64,000 nt of DNA, taken from the NCBI GenBank assembly GCA_031772625.1, contig CM062807.1, positions 1,144,933,007 through 1,144,997,006 on the forward strand, in the 5' to 3' direction. This DNA is from Pinus tabuliformis (lineage: Eukaryota > Streptophyta > Pinopsida > Pinales > Pinaceae). Numbering within the stretch: position 1 is the first letter of the stretch; each line of letters starts with the position of its first letter. The position numbers were made by a program, and so were the translations under genes. The notes under the pieces are model-generated. The model had not been told where the DNA came from. It ran no database searches and saw only the letters and a list, made by a program, of their open reading frames with translations. Positions 10,890 through 22,694 of this stretch are shown piece after piece.

Positions 10890-11472
10890 AGATCCATCTC
10901 TCGTGTTTCGTCAAATCTCTTCTTGCACCAAGTCGGACCACAAACGCTCCCACTATGGCAGATTCTCCCTCCCATTTACTGAGTCCTGGTAGTTGTGCCA
11001 CCTCTTGGGAAGGCCTAGAAGTGCTAGAGTGACCAGATCTTCTTTAGAAACTATAACATCGACACTTTCAAGCTCATACCAACATTGGGTGAACTTGGTC
11101 AAGTAATTTGGTCTTGTGTCGCCCTTCTCCATCTTGATTTTTCTGAGCTTGTCCTTCAGTGCCAGCTTCATGTGGTCACTTCTATTTTTGAAATAGGTAT
11201 GTCAAGGCCTTCCACGTCATATATGGAGTCTCCTTACCGTGTAGGTTTGAGACAATATGATCTCGATTTCCTTCTAAGATAATCCTTCTCACCTTTGCAA
11301 CACATTTTCTCCACTCTGCCAGATCTTGAACTTCAGTTGTTGGAGGCTTAAGAATATCTTTGTCTATGAATTCCTTAAGCATGTTGTCTTCCAACACTAC
11401 CTCCTTCCAAGAAATATAATTTGAACTACCCTCAAGGGAATATTCGAGTCTTAATCCATAGAACGACATCAT
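10890..11472 (-). pseudogene. Gag of copia element C
   Basis: The minus strand from 11472 gives a copia Gag N-terminus (MMSFYGLRLEYSLEG, then NYISWKEVVLEDNM). It continues after a break near 11180 into LALKDKLRKIKMEKGDT, YLTKFTQCWYELE and LALLGLPKRWHNYQDS. The same order appears in element B (36482-35891). It is the first coding part after the LTR and primer site at 11554-11567. A frameshift or gap sits near 11172-11182, and the solo LTR truncates the C-terminus at 10889. Confidence 0.8.
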
Positions 11473-11553
11473 GCTGGCTCTGAAGTATGATACTACAAAT
11501 TCGATTTCACTTGCAAAAGATAAACTTGTATTCTCCTCTTCTATAGTGATTTC

Positions 11554-11566
11554 AACCCTAATACCA
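11554..11566 (-). other. Primer-binding site of copia element C
   Basis: The minus strand reads TGGTATTAGGGTT, a derivative of the initiator tRNA-Met complement TGGTATCAGAG. It directly adjoins the LTR end. Confidence 0.7.
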
Positions 11567-12283
11567 TTTAGAAATTACTTGTAGATTCAAACTGCTAATT
11601 GTAATATGCTAAAACAATAAACCTGAATCTACTCTACTCATCAACGAAAACAATTAATTGATCGAGAAATCACGAAGCATACAAGAGAAAGAATTCAATC
11701 AACACATTACACAATGATTTCCTAGGGAAAACCACGGCTAAAATCCCCTGCTCAAGGTTACAATGCTTTTCTAAAGCCCGAGCAACCTTTGGACTCTCTC
11801 TATCTGTCTCACAAATTCCTAGACAAGACCAGGCCAATATTTAACCAATTTTCTTCTTACCTAAATCCCTATTTCCTTGTGTTGTTCCTCAAGGAATTAG
11901 CCCCCTATTAATTAGGGAAATTCCTCAATATGAATTGCGTAATCTTCATAGGCCTTCGTCTAACTGCATGCGCCACCTGTATAATTTGGATGATCATACA
12001 ACTGATAGTACATTGTCCCTAAACTCCAATCTCAACTGGGTATTTCTCATATTTGACATGCATGAGTTATTTATGAGTGAATCATCAGTTTACTAGTTGA
12101 TGATTGTAGGCAGCACCACACTACTAGACCTCCCACTAGTTCCTCCAATATTTGAAACTAGTTTAACTGACTTTAACTAGATTGAACTGAATTAATTAAT
12201 TACAACTCAAAATAAACTGAACTAGGGCTCCTATAATGTAAGAGACACTCTAAATGACTCTAGTTAGACCCTCAACTTGAATT

Positions 12284-13594
12284 TTTTTTTTCTCGGTAAA
12301 AAACTATACTATTATATTATGTACAGGAGGCAAAAATTACAACATGATAAAACAGAAAGAACCAGGCTCTGGGTATGTCACCTGAGAGCAGTTGAGGCCA
12401 ATCAGAAAACTAGCCCACGCAGGGGCGCCAAACATAGAAGCGAGACCGTCCAAAAGAGCAAGCCCACGCAGGGGCACCAACCAGAAATCTGGATTATCCC
12501 ACGCAGGGGAGACTAACCGTACCCATCCCATTAACAAAGTTTCAGAAACATAAACACAGAGAATTGATGCTAGAACTAAGCCAAAACAGACAGCAAAAGA
12601 GACCAGAAGACCAGACAGAAGAGCCAAAAGAACCTTGTGCTCGGGCGTCATCAATCGTCCATTTGCACTTCCTCTACCCGGCACCAACCGTAGGCTTCCC
12701 TTTCAGCAGCAGTGGGAAAAGTGTCTTCCTCTTCGCCGGTCCCCTCCCTCTGATCGAGCTTGCTTTGCGATGCATTTTCCAGGTCTGAGGCAGGACCTTT
12801 AACCTCCTGCTCTGGATCAGCTTCAGGAACCTTTGCTTCGTGCATCTTGTTATCAGTCTTCCTCTGCCCATGCTCATCCAGGGAATCATTGTCTTCCTGG
12901 GAATTTTCAATGAACAGGACCGAGACATGCGCACTAATCTGCGGGTTATTCATGGAACTGCTAAAATTGAAGATAGCAGAGCCGAAGGCAGGCAAGGCAG
13001 CCGAGCTCGAAGCCCCCGCGTCCATGAATTGACTGGAGTGGAGGGGATTAGCTCCAGTGGAGCGTGCGATATTGCAATGGCAGCAATGGACAACATTATC
13101 CGCCTCGTGACTGCGAGAGGTTCCCCCTCTAGAAGTGCCTCGACGGCTAAGCAGACGTTGTCGAGGTCTCACCATTCTCACAGGGGTCAAGGGGAGGAAA
13201 TTCCAACAGACCACGGGGTAATCCAAACACCCAGCTACCGAAACCGACTGTGGAATGGGCCAGACAGACAGAGAGGATATCCCGGTGGAGACAGAGAGGC
13301 AAGGCAACCGGAGTTGCAGAGACCTGCTTGAAGGAGGAGCCACCAACATTCTCTGACCATACGCTGCAACATCGCTTATAACCTCACCTGCTTTGCTTTG
13401 GAGCTCACCCGCCATAACTGCAACCTCCGCTTGAGCCGAATTGCCGTGTCAGGCATTAACTGTTCTCTGCAGCGTTACCTTATACCTGCTGCGTACCTTA
13501 CCTGCGTCTTCGACGTCTGCCACGTGATGGCCAGTGGCCGGCATGTGGCCATCCGTCCACGCCTATCCTATCCTATCTAGCACCCGCATCCGGG
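12284..13594 (-). mobile_element. Poly(A) retroposon (LINE-type mobilisation), 1.3 kb
   Basis: A perfect 17-bp direct repeat, GACCCTCAACTTGAATT, flanks the insert at 12267-12283 and 13595-13611. The left edge is a T run, which is a poly(A) tail on the minus strand. The minus-strand 3' end reads TTTTTTACCGAG before the A run, a tail style seen in plant L1 LINEs. Long TSD plus poly(A) means target-primed reverse transcription. The insert is much richer in G+C than its surroundings. No reverse transcriptase or endonuclease is visible, so it is either a non-autonomous or rearranged LINE copy, or a retrocopy of a cellular mRNA. Confidence 0.85.
12651..13415 (-). CDS. Unrecognised 254-aa ORF in the poly(A) retroposon
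   Basis: This is an uninterrupted frame from an ATG at 13415 to a stop at 12651, covering most of the retroposon. The N-terminal half is arginine-, serine- and proline-rich (SRRGTSRGGTSRS). The middle is serine/alanine-rich. The C-terminal third is strongly acidic and hydrophilic (EDNDSLDEHGQRKTDNK and later GEEEDTFPTAAEREAYGW), which suggests a disordered protein. I see no zinc knuckle, RNA-binding or catalytic motif. It could be part of a LINE ORF1, a captured host coding sequence, or a chance frame in GC-rich DNA. About 120 bp of upstream sequence contains repeats of GATAG. Confidence 0.35.
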   Translation of the reverse strand: MAGELQSKAGEVISDVAAYGQRMLVAPPSSRSLQLRLPCLSVSTGISSLSVWPIPQSVSVAGCLDYPVVCWNFLPLTPVRMVRPRQRLLSRRGTSRGGTSRSHEADNVVHCCHCNIARSTGANPLHSSQFMDAGASSSAALPAFGSAIFNFSSSMNNPQISAHVSVLFIENSQEDNDSLDEHGQRKTDNKMHEAKVPEADPEQEVKGPASDLENASQSKLDQREGTGEEEDTFPTAAEREAYGWCRVEEVQMDD

Positions 13595-13739
13595 GACCCT
13601 CAACTTGAATTAATTAACCCAACTAAGTCAAATTAACTTAGTTAACATACAAGTTTTCATGAGATGTGGAATTACAATTTATTCCCAATTTAATTCAAGG
13701 ACAAAATTAAATTAGTATTTTCTTGTTGCATTTTCAACA

Positions 13740-16409
13740 ATTTGCACTATGAATTGTTATCTTCATTGAAGTCTTATATTTTAATTCAACTTGCATTTGT
13801 AATTCATGAACTATTATAACCAAATAGGTTATTTATTTCTCCAATTCATACAACTCAAATGTATTTAACATTCTAATGTTATGTTCTTCATTTCCCATAC
13901 TTTACAATATCTTCTTGATGAAGTTCAATTAATATTGATCTTTTCCATTTTACTCTTGTATATGATTCTCTTTATACAAAATGGATAATTGTATGATCAA
14001 TTCCTACAATTTGAATGCCTTTTATTGGCCCTTCAATTTGACATGCTTTTAATAACCATTTATCCTATTATTATCTAACTTCTTCACACATTTATAGTTC
14101 ACATTTCCATATATTACTCATATTATCCACTTTCAATTTATACAAGCTTCATGAGGCATATGATCATTAATTTCATTAATTCCCCTTGTTTGGGTGATTA
14201 TTTAGAGTAGAATTGTGATTACCTGACCACTTGCAAGTTTCAGTAGCCTTCAAGGGTGGCAAGAGCCAGGGGTAATTTTTTTCCCTGAGAATTAAGAAGA
14301 ACATAGGTATGCTTTAGGTCTAGGTCACGCTTCCAACGTTGTTTCTCAAGCCTATGTCTTATATCAAGGTTTGAGGAAATTATGAATCTGGGAATTCAGG
14401 AGGTGATTTTTTTGTGATTCCTTGAATATAATTCACCATTTATATTTAGAATCTCTACCCTCATATAAAAATTTAAGTCACATATTAAAGTAGATTTATC
14501 AGTTATATCATTTTATCTCCAAGAATAAATGTCTCTTTGTTCTCAGATCAAACAACTCTGAGGTTGATCACATGGCTAATTTGGGGTCCAGGCTAAATCA
14601 AGGTGAAATTTTGTGGCAAGGGCAAAAGGGGTTTGTCCCTCTTCCCTAATGGTTAATCAGGAGACTCAAAAATCAAACTGAAGGAATAATTCTTTGTGGT
14701 TTATTGTAACATTTTAATGCTCTGTAAATTTTGGTTTTTGTTAAGTAAATATTAGTGAATGTACAAGTGAAATATTGTAGATATTATAGCACTTTTTTCA
14801 AAATATTCAAGGTCATAATTTTGTAGATGGTCATTGACACATACTCCATTTCGGCCATTTCCATTGGTTTCAACTTGCTTATGTAAATCATGTAATTAAA
14901 CTGAGATTTAGCTCAATGTATTTTAATATAATACTTATTCTTGGTTCTTGTTAAAAAAAATTGGCAATAGTCTTCATGACAGTTTCGAGAAATCCAATCA
15001 CAGCTCAGTATTGCCAAAATGAAAATTTTCTACTAAAATTTTGTAGCAATGTTTTTTGAGATCCCATTGTCCACATTAATTCAAATCAATAGAAATAAAA
15101 TTCTAATACATGGTTTTCATAGGTAATGGGTGAGCATATTTAAAAAAGGAAATCCATATGGACATGTTTTCCCATGGGGAATCTTGTGATAAAATTTAGA
15201 ATTTCCTGTAGCAGTCATTGTTGGAATTATTCACTAGTTCACTTATTTGTCCCTAATAAAGACAAAATTTGGCACATGTGTTTTGTCAATATAGGGATTA
15301 GTATGGTTTCTCTGTTATTAATTCATCCCCAAAATGCATATTGTGGGTGGATGAATACCATAGGTGGATGCCATTTTCCATTCGGATCAAATATACACAT
15401 ATGCACATTTGCTCAACCAACAAATAAAATGATACAATACACGTATCAGTAACAAGGGAGTCCAGAGGCTCACACCTCCACCCTCAAAGTAATTACCAAA
15501 TTTCAACTCCTTCCCAAGAAGTCTAGAATCCACTGCCAAAGTCAAACCTACAACCAATGTCCAGCACTATAATCTTGCACCACTTGTTCTCTCAGTGAAC
15601 AATTATTGACTCATTATTCCAGGGCACACTCCCAATGTGCATCTGATTCCATATGGAAATGTTAATGACCAAACAAATTCATTCCCCGTCCTTCCCCTTT
15701 TGTGCAGTCACTCACCTTCCAAGTTCCCCAACATCCCTTTTTTCGGGTGGTCCATCCCTTGGCAAGGCTTCCTCACATTGGAAGATCCAAAAACCAAGGC
15801 ATATCCCTGCCTCAAAACCATCGTACCAATCATAGCATGCTCATGGCAATCAATGGACACTATTAGGTACTAGTGTCCCACAATGGTCATGCTCTTAAAG
15901 TGCTTTACTAGCATATTGTTGCTTGTTCCAATTCCTTTTGTCGCTACTAATTCTTGCAGTAAGTTTCAACCACCCAGTGTGGGCATTTCTATGCTTTCCT
16001 ATACCAAGCACATAACTAGCATTAGATTCAAAATGAATTAAAATAAATCCAAATCATACCTCATTGGTGGTTCGTCAATAAGGTACACTTGCACTTATGT
16101 TCACTTCCTATCACAGCAATCCAAACCAGCACTTGACCAAATCATTATGTGGAAACATATCACATCCAGTTAGCTCAAACACAACCATCATAGATCAAAA
16201 ATCATGAACCGCATGCAATCATCATAAACCATAAATATAGATCAAATGTAAGTCAAAATCATAGACCACATGCATAATAAAACTGAAATAAAATATTGAT
16301 ACTTATCCTTTAATCGATCCTTAACTTCTACCTTTATCCTTTTTCCTTTTCATACGCACACTGGATTGGTTGCCACACCCGACAAACACCCAATGCCTTC
16401 TCTTCAACT
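13740..16409. other. Unclassified non-coding DNA
   Basis: Neither strand shows a convincing gene, LTR pair or conserved motif. The composition is AT-rich, with several short ORFs no longer than expected by chance. It lies between the right end of copia element C and the minisatellite, and may belong to the interior of element D or an older host locus. Confidence 0.5.
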
Positions 16410-17062
16410 ACGTACACATACACATTGTGCATCACACACATACAACCACGCACGACATACAACACCACACAATACATGCACCTACACCTGACATACAACA
16501 CATACACCTACACTCAGCGTACAACACAACACATACAATTGCATCTGGTGTATGACACAACACAATACATATGCAGAGTACAACACAACGATCACATGTG
16601 TCATGATACCACGACTACTCAATGCACATACACAATACCACATGTACACAAAACAACATGTGCACAATACCACATGTGCACAACACAACATGTACGATAT
16701 GCACACAATACCACACGTACAACATGTACACAGTACCACCTATACACAACACCACCTGCACAACATGTACACAACACCACATGTACACCACACCACTTGC
16801 ACAACATGTACATGACACCACCTGCACGGCGTGTACATAGCACTATACAACACCATCTGCACAACATGTACACAACACCACATGCATATAACACCACATG
16901 TACATAGCACCACATGCACACAACACCACATGTACAATCATGCCCACCACACCATATGTACATAGCACCACATGTACAACATGTACACTGCACCATATGC
17001 ACACAACATTGCATATACAACATGTACACTGCACCAAATGTACATAGCACTGCATTTACAAT
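16410..17062. repeat. Degenerate CA-rich minisatellite-like array
   Basis: The stretch is built from variants of short blocks such as ACAACATGTACACAACACCAC, with units of about 20-27 bp that differ by small indels. The strand asymmetry (C/A on the plus strand) yields long but meaningless Thr/His/Cys-rich frames on both strands. A smaller related array lies at 17826-17985 (ACACAACATCATATATGCAAC type). Confidence 0.85.
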
Positions 17063-17690
17063 TCTCATCTAATTAACCAAGAACAAAATCTGAATCATAT
17101 AAATTTCAAAACTATGAAATAATTGAAATATACAATTAAAAAGAAATATAATTAAAAGTACAAAATATAAAGTAAAAATAAAATATAATTAAAATAGTAA
17201 AATATAAATTAAAACAGCCCTAATAAATTATAATTCAATAATAAATTAACAATAATTATATTTATAATTATTATTAATTTATTAATAATAATAATTAACA
17301 ATAATTACAATTATTATTATTAATTATAATTCAATAATAAATTAATAAATTAACAATAATTAACAAATAAAAATAGTTTAATCCATTATAATTAAAATAA
17401 ATTATGACCATAATAAAAATATAATTTAATAAGAATTTAGAACTTAAAATTAACAATAATTGAACATTAACAATAAAAAACTTTAAATAAACCTCGAATT
17501 AACTATATAATAATATGAATCATATAAATTTCAAAACTGTGAAATAATTGAAATATACAATTAAAATGAAATATAATTAAAATAGCAAAATATAAAGCAA
17601 AACAATTAAAATAATAGAATATAAATTAAAACAACTATGACCCTAATAAATTAATAAATTAATAATCCCTAATATCTATCGGCAATGCAT
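17063..17690. repeat. AT-rich block with an internal direct duplication
   Basis: The sequence is extremely A+T-rich with TAATAATAATT-type low-complexity tracts at 17270-17350. A segment beginning GAATCATATAAATTTCAAAAC occurs at about 17091-17230 and again at about 17516-17655, with roughly 90% identity by eye. It flanks the minisatellite arrays. No coding was seen. Confidence 0.8.
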
Positions 17691-20364
17691 CTCATACATC
17701 TATTTATTAAACTGAATAATAAGACCAATTTTCCACTAATCTTTCACATCCTGAAGATGAACCACCGTTGTTGGTTCGAAACGCCAATCAAAACAAGAAA
17801 CCTAATGCGATGAATTTGGAAGATGATCTACACAAACATGTACATAGTGCCATCGATACCCAACACTACATATGCAAGCACACAACACTATATATGTAAC
17901 ATGCACACAACATCATATATGCAACATGCACACAACATCATATGTACACAATACTATGTATGCTACATGTACACAACACCAGTATTGCACATCCTAAGAC
18001 CAAATTGTCCTTACCAAGCAACCTTGCTTCTAGTGTCTTATCCACTATCCATGCTTGTCCCAGCATGTCGCAGATCACACTACTTCCAGTCCACTGATGT
18101 ATCCCTCAGCATTACCTTCCATAGCATAAACATATACATAGGATAATCAAATAATATTAATTCATATCCACGTGATATTGACCTCAAAGATCTATTAGGG
18201 CTACTCTTCCCACTTGATTCCTCATAAAATAGGGACCACTTCATGCCATTCACCTTCATAAGCAATCATTCCTCCACAAGAATGATCCCTGACAACCCTG
18301 TCGGACATCGACATACGTACATACATATATTCATATATAGACATCATCATAATCATGATCACAACATGATTCCCATATATCATAAGGTCAAGGTTAAGAG
18401 AACTCCCTTTATCCATGCACAACATTGAGAACAATAGTTCCCAACATAGCCAAGGCATTTGATGCCCCAATCCATTTACTTTACCTTTATAGTTACATTT
18501 CTCATAATTGTCCTACCATCATCCATTTACACCAATAGACCCAACCAATCCAACTAGTTGTCATATTCTCACCTTCAGTTGCCCTTATACATGCACCAAC
18601 TTCATCCTGGTCTCCTATTACCTGTTGGGTTTCGTTCAACTCTCCCTGAGCTCCATTAACTTCCTTATTTCCCAATCAATTCCCAAGACCCTCAAAACAC
18701 AAAAGGCATAACAAGAAACAAACAAGAAGAAAACCATGAAAGCCAATGGCAATACGACATAACAAATAAAGTGGCAAGGCCTTGCACCATACATAATCAA
18801 AACCCATAATCAAGTTCAAACAAATCACAAAATACCAAAGGCACAAAACTAGCAACAAACACCATGACTCAATCCCCGTGGGTTCCCAATGCTTCCAAGG
18901 GAAAGCTCAGCGCGAGCCTTCTTCAAGATTTCATGGTAGTCCCTTTTGTTATGCACTCCCCTACATCATACTTCCATAAACACATAATTGTCAGTGCATG
19001 AATAAATATAACAATACACTAGTTACCTTACCTTGTTGTACCAAGCACACTACCTTGTAACTGAACACATCCATGCCATCTCTCAAGGACTCCAACTCCT
19101 TAACGAATACATTTGTAACTGAAAACCACTTGTTATACCTATCAAATACTTGTTCGAGAATATAACACATATCCACATAATGTTAGCCAAAATCAAGGTT
19201 AAGAAGACTTCCTGTGTTCATGCAAAGCACTCCTTCGTTTGGAGTTGTGCTCTCCAAACATAGCCAAAGGAATTCTCACCCGGTTCTTTTCTTTTACCTT
19301 TTACCTTGCCGCAATTGAGTTTTAGTAAGTGTTATCACATCATCCGACTGTTAGTTATATAAACAAATCAATTATTACCTTGTCATGCTAATACCAAGCA
19401 TGTTACCCTTTCACACGTGTTAGCCACATGTTCCAAAGATCAAAACATCATGTCTATTAATTTGAAACCAACCTTTACCAAGACTAACAACCATGTCATA
19501 ATCTGCAATCAACTCACAATCATAGTCATAATACTACCACTAACACCCACTTACACTCAAGAAAATATCAACTGTCTCACCACATAATGTGTTAGTACAA
19601 TCATCTTAAAACATGACTATTCCTTCAGGGAATCTTATAGACACATACTCATATCATGCACTTAATAAAACATTCAAACAATAGATAGATGACATAATAA
19701 ACAACAAACACTCAAACGCCAAATGGATGACATAATCAAGCTCATACTTTAATGTATCCTAGGGGAGGCTATCACATCTGCACAAGTCGATCTAGATTAG
19801 TATGACACAATATCACAAGTATATTGACTCATACATGGATACCATGACCATAATCATCTACATAGACCAATCCAAGTTAGCATTATACATGTAAGATCTT
19901 AAGTGCAATGACCATAATCATCATGTGTATGACTGCAATGCATACAACAACAAGTTACTGCCATTCATGACTATCTAACACGTATGCATATGACCATACT
20001 GATTAACTAGCATCTATCATGTATGTAACCACAAAACAATAGAATGACAAACATGTATATAACCCTAATGCATATAACAATCCAGTAACTAACATACTTG
20101 CATGCCCAACATACAAACATGTATGACGATCTGCTCTTACCCCGAGGTCCAATATTGCAACCTCGCTTTGATAATCTACTTCTCCTACTCTATCTCAGCC
20201 AACAAATCAACATCATAACATACCAAAAACATCATGATGACACAAACTACATAAAATGACCTCACAATGCATGTTTGACCCACTATACATGCATAACTAT
20301 AACCATGACAATGCATGCATAACGACATATAGACACCAACATGCATAACAAATAAATATACAAT
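17691..20364. other. Unclassified non-coding DNA left of element X
   Basis: No gene was recognised. A small hairpin, GAACCACCGTTGTTGGTTC, sits at about 17759. A CA/TG-rich mini-array covers 17826-17985. Two diverged copies of a segment containing CAAGGTTAAGA and CATAGCCAA lie about 800 bp apart (near 18390-18490 and 19195-19300). The segment ends at the left TSD of X and continues on X's right side at 62276, so it is probably the interior of minus-strand element D. Confidence 0.5.
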
Positions 20365-21660
20365 TGTTACATAGTATTTTGTCCCACCTCCTACTCACTT
20401 CATGTTCCATATCCCGAAGTGCCAAAATGTTGACAACTGTGAAGTATATCCATCATGATACACAGACAAAAACATCCCTGAAAAACCAAAGGAAAAATGC
20501 CCTGAGTCAATTCTGAAGAAGGTTAGCTAAAACCCTAATTTTTAGGGCCAACACTCTTTGCTCCACTGCCTTCCCATGTTGATGGTAAGTTGCACTGCTT
20601 TACCCTAGCGCTGCCAGCACGAATTTTAAATGAAAACCCACGTTGAACCTCTTCTGACAGGTTTTCCCAAAATGGGGAAGAAGCTTCGTATGCTAGAAAC
20701 TTCGAGAACCACAAGATGGATATTGGTTGTTGTAGACATGGTAGAGCTCTCCCATTTGGAGCTATTTATCTTATCATTATGGGCCTTCCCCTTGAGATAT
20801 GGACCTTCCTCCCTCTTTTTTTGATCCCTAACTCTCTCTCCCTTCCTATAAATCAACTCCCTTCCATCCCCAAATGGTTGGTCATTGATTGCCTACATTC
20901 CTATACTGAGACTATGCCCAAATGCTACCCATTCTAAATTGAAGGAGTGTTTTAAGAGTCTTTGCTTGGACTGGGACATCCACTAAAAGGAGGTCTCCAA
21001 CATCAAGGCATAGGTTGTATGCTTCCCTTTTGTTGTCACTCACTTCCTTATAATTCATCAGTTGCATAGAGTGCAAAATAGCAGTAAATTTTGAAGCCAT
21101 TTCCCAAGCCACATAAACTATCAGAACTTAATCAAATCATCTCCATTTCATAGTTCTCGGAACAATCTTTCCAATGGTATATGGAAGTCCAAAAATGGAC
21201 TCTTGGATCAGAAGTTAAAGTAGATTAAAGATACCCTTGGAAAGTTAGAAAACAAGGAGAAATATCCCAAAGGAAAAGGCTCATCACAAATCACAATTGG
21301 AGCTTCCAGCAGCAGCAAAGGAGGGCATTAAGATCAATGATTATTCAATCACCAATATCCAAACCGCATATCAGCGGGTCCAGTCTTATCGCAAATCGGC
21401 TATCGGCGAGGTCCCCGGCACAGGCTTATAGTTTATCAACGGTTCATGATGTTGAACGTCGATATCGCAGATCGACGATTGCAAGCGGAAGGAGATTCAC
21501 ACAAGGGCAAGGCCAGAATCATCACTGAACGGCAATATCACGGGAATCATTGAATTTGGGCTTTAGTATTAAAGCATGGAGAGGGCCAAAAAATGATTAA
21601 AAAAGGAAATTAACACAAAAACAGGGACAGGCGGGCCTTTTTTCTCTCTCCTCCAGGGGG

Positions 21661-21766
21661 CCACGTGGCAACACGAAGGACATGTGTCATGCATAATCGA
21701 CATTTTCATGGTCCTAAGGGGGCATTTCTGGGTTCCATGTGTCACCAATCATAGGGTGACACATGG
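21661..21766. promoter_or_regulatory. G-box and 12-bp inverted repeat in the solo LTR U3
   Basis: CCACGTGG at 21661-21668 is a perfect G-box palindrome, bound in plants by bZIP and bHLH factors. CCATGTGTCACC at 21735-21746 pairs perfectly with GGTGACACATGG at 21755-21766 across an 8-base loop. They lie about 1 kb upstream of the TATA box. A regulatory role is inference. Confidence 0.4.
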
Positions 21767-22677
21767 CAGTGGTGCCATCAATCACAATTGCATATCGGCA
21801 ATTGCACAACTCAAGTCCCTCTTCCATCGTATTCCCTCCAGGCTTACGATTGCGATATGCGAGGGATCCTCCCAGATGCTATATTTCATGTTATCTTATA
21901 AGGATTTCGTGTCCATACAATCAACTAGCGCAAATGAAAGGAGGTAAAAGGTCCCCCTCTCCCATGTTGTGATTGTGATATCTTTGGTGGGCTCGATCCC
22001 ACAGATTGACGATTTCGTAATGTTTCAAAGGTAAAAGGCTCGATTACAGCAAGGTCCCGAGAGCATGATACAGGGCATTGAATATGGGTTGGCAACTAAC
22101 ATTTTAAAGAAAAGTAGGGGGGCAATGGCAAAGTGATATGGGTCGGTCCTATAGAAGCCCCCGCAACAAGAAACTCGGGACATAAATACCCTCAAAAATG
22201 AATTCAACTATTTGTTTGTACATCTTCTTATAGTAAGTGAAAGCATGGGGACTCAGGTAGATTAATGGCTCAGCAAGGGGCTCCGCTCAGATACACAACA
22301 AGGGACTGCCAGGACAACCTCCACTACTACTTTGTAAAGGGAAACTATAGTCGATCACTATCAGCTTTAGAGAGTGGGGAAGTCAGGCAATTAAGGCGAA
22401 AGTGACTTGAAATGGCTAAGCAGCTAGAGGGACACACAATGACAGAGATGCGCATGACCAGAGATTTTAATAGGAACGACAGAAGGACTTCTTCCTCCAT
22501 CATCATCCAGTTTTCCTTTTATTTCTACAAATTCTTGTTTATTTCCAAGAAGGGATCAAATCCCAATTGTAATCATTCTGGGCAGCATATCCTGACACGC
22601 CTAGACAGCTAGTCTATGAGACAGCTGGAGCTTATGCGAAGATATTTGTAAACTGAAAATCTAAGCTCCCCCTCTTC

Positions 22678-22694
22678 TTATAAATAGGGGGAAG
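22678..22694 (+). promoter_or_regulatory. TATA box of the solo LTR
   Basis: TTATAAATAGGGGGAAG is a strong plant TATA motif (TATAAATA followed by a purine run) on the plus strand. It is the likely transcription start region of the lost element. Confidence 0.7.

Larger units (their letters stand above)
11567..13739 (-). repeat. 5' LTR of copia element C, split by a retroposon
   Basis: It starts TTTAGAAATT (from TGTAGAAATT) and ends TTTTCAACA. The same termini bound the solo LTR at 56209-57338, and the sequence is clearly related to the LTRs of element B. Without the 12284-13594 insert and one TSD copy, the LTR is about 845 bp. The partner LTR must lie left of the window. Confidence 0.8.

Noticed and set aside
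12277-12687. Overlapping ORFs on both strands in the left third of the poly(A) retroposon
   Set aside because: The region is the probable 3' UTR; frames there are short, repeat-containing and inconsistent with each other.
16425-17068. Several long overlapping Thr/His- or Cys/Val-rich ORFs on both strands
   Set aside because: They are translations of the CA-rich array in different frames; open frames follow from the lack of stop codons in the repeat, not from coding.
13740-20364. A host gene in the largest stretch without recognised elements
   Set aside because: I found no ORF with domain-like sequence, no plausible exon series and no conserved motif on either strand.
20626-20937. ORFs in the X LTR and their copies at 61492-61812
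   Set aside because: The two LTR copies differ by frame-changing indels, so there is no conserved protein.
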